From assembly GCF_004793885.1 (NCBI RefSeq), contig NZ_SRYG01000007.1, positions 41,601-105,600 on the forward strand: 64,000 nucleotides of DNA. Reading direction: 5' to 3'. Below the pieces are notes generated by a model. The model was not told the origin of the DNA. It saw nothing but the letters and a program-made list of their open reading frames with translations, and ran no database searches. The position numbers and the translations under genes were made by a program. The stretch comes from Dubosiella muris (lineage in GTDB: Bacteria > Bacillota_I > Bacilli_A > Erysipelotrichales > Erysipelotrichaceae). This document shows, piece by piece, positions 63,902 through 64,000 of this stretch; position 1 is the first letter of the stretch; every line of letters begins with the position of its first letter.

Positions 63902-63960
63902 AAGAAAAGACCGTTGACAAAGGAAGGGTTCTTACAAGAAGTTTATTACGGAATCCATTG
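63902..63960 (+). other. Short non-coding leader before the 3' terminator
   Basis: It contains TTGACA near 63914 but no clear -10. It might be a small untranslated transcript or simply the 3' UTR of the membrane protein gene; no further feature is seen. Confidence 0.25.
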
Positions 63961-63995
63961 AACGGAAGGAAAATTTATGATCCTTCCGTTTTTTT
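63961..63995 (+). terminator. Strong terminator near the window end
   Basis: 10-bp perfect stem AACGGAAGGA/TCCTTCCGTT with a 10-nt loop and a T7 run. Confidence 0.9.
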
Positions 63996-64000
63996 GTGCA

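Noticed and set aside
1-64000. tRNA or rRNA genes
   Set aside because: No cloverleaf-like or rRNA-like sequence was recognised by eye; a covariance search would be needed to be certain.

Overview
The window looks like the chromosome of a low-to-mid GC Gram-positive gut anaerobe (Bacillota). The most likely group is Erysipelotrichia or a close relative, but this is inferred from gene content and not proven. The pointers are the rapZ-yvcK-whiA cluster, Rex, a T-box in front of asnS, PTS beta-glucoside and cellobiose-type permeases, RpiR, GntR and LacI sugar regulators, a Gx-transporter plus NusG_II pair, and many B. subtilis-style hairpin/U-tract terminators. No rRNA or tRNA gene and no CRISPR array was seen. 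Most of the window has moderately high GC. The stretch from about 18.8 to 25.9 kb is clearly AT-rich, carries broken genes, and reads as an acquired island.

Layout. 0-3.1 kb: 3' part of gltX, an MscS channel and a HAD phosphatase. 3.1-6.9 kb: a GH1 glucosidase plus sialate O-acetylesterase operon, divergent from a GntR/HutC regulator with paired GTCTAGAC operators between them. 6.9-9.5 kb: signal peptidase I, a GIY-YIG protein and a flavodoxin-fold oxidoreductase fused to a membrane domain. 9.5-14.4 kb: a degenerate amidase, ABC-F and coiled-coil operon, and a polysaccharide deacetylase. 14.4-18.7 kb: an RpiR regulator, PTS EIIBCA and GH1 for beta-glucosides, with a perfect cre site.

18.8-25.9 kb is the island. 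It holds an acidic six-repeat protein, an HNH nuclease, a frameshifted MazG-like gene, a small ORF, IS21-like end repeats, a brxL remnant, an ATPase-DUF4435/TOPRIM gene with a small partner (a candidate PARIS-like defence system), another gene remnant and a decayed methyltransferase. 25.9-29.6 kb: a CapA-like protein, Y-family polymerase plus YolD, and a HAD protein.

29.7-38.9 kb is a seven-gene sugar operon with a LacI regulator: PTS EIIC, esterase, split transketolase, FGGY kinase, FucI-like isomerase and DUF4038 apiosidase-like glycosidase. This gene set matches the logic of D-apiose catabolism (isomerase, apulose kinase, apulose-4-phosphate transketolase) and is the most interesting metabolic candidate here. 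39-40.8 kb: a PD-(D/E)XK transposase-like protein and an intact IS200-type element. 40.8-46.4 kb: a secreted YhgE-like protein and MMPL transporter, divergent from a TetR regulator whose operators overlap the transporter promoter.

46.4-49.5 kb: GNAT, NYN/PIN-like, DUF1349, acetyltransferase and PH-domain genes. 49.5-57.3 kb: a long overlapping minus-strand block running rapZ-yvcK-whiA-lipoprotein-NusG_II-Gx transporter-TSCPD-unknown-rex, then T-box-asnS and a HesB-like protein with a Cys/His-rich tail. 57.4-59.4 kb: a KtrAB-type potassium system. 59.5-64 kb: HAD, VanZ, a COG1306/DUF4015 glycosidase-like protein, a thioesterase and an unknown membrane protein.
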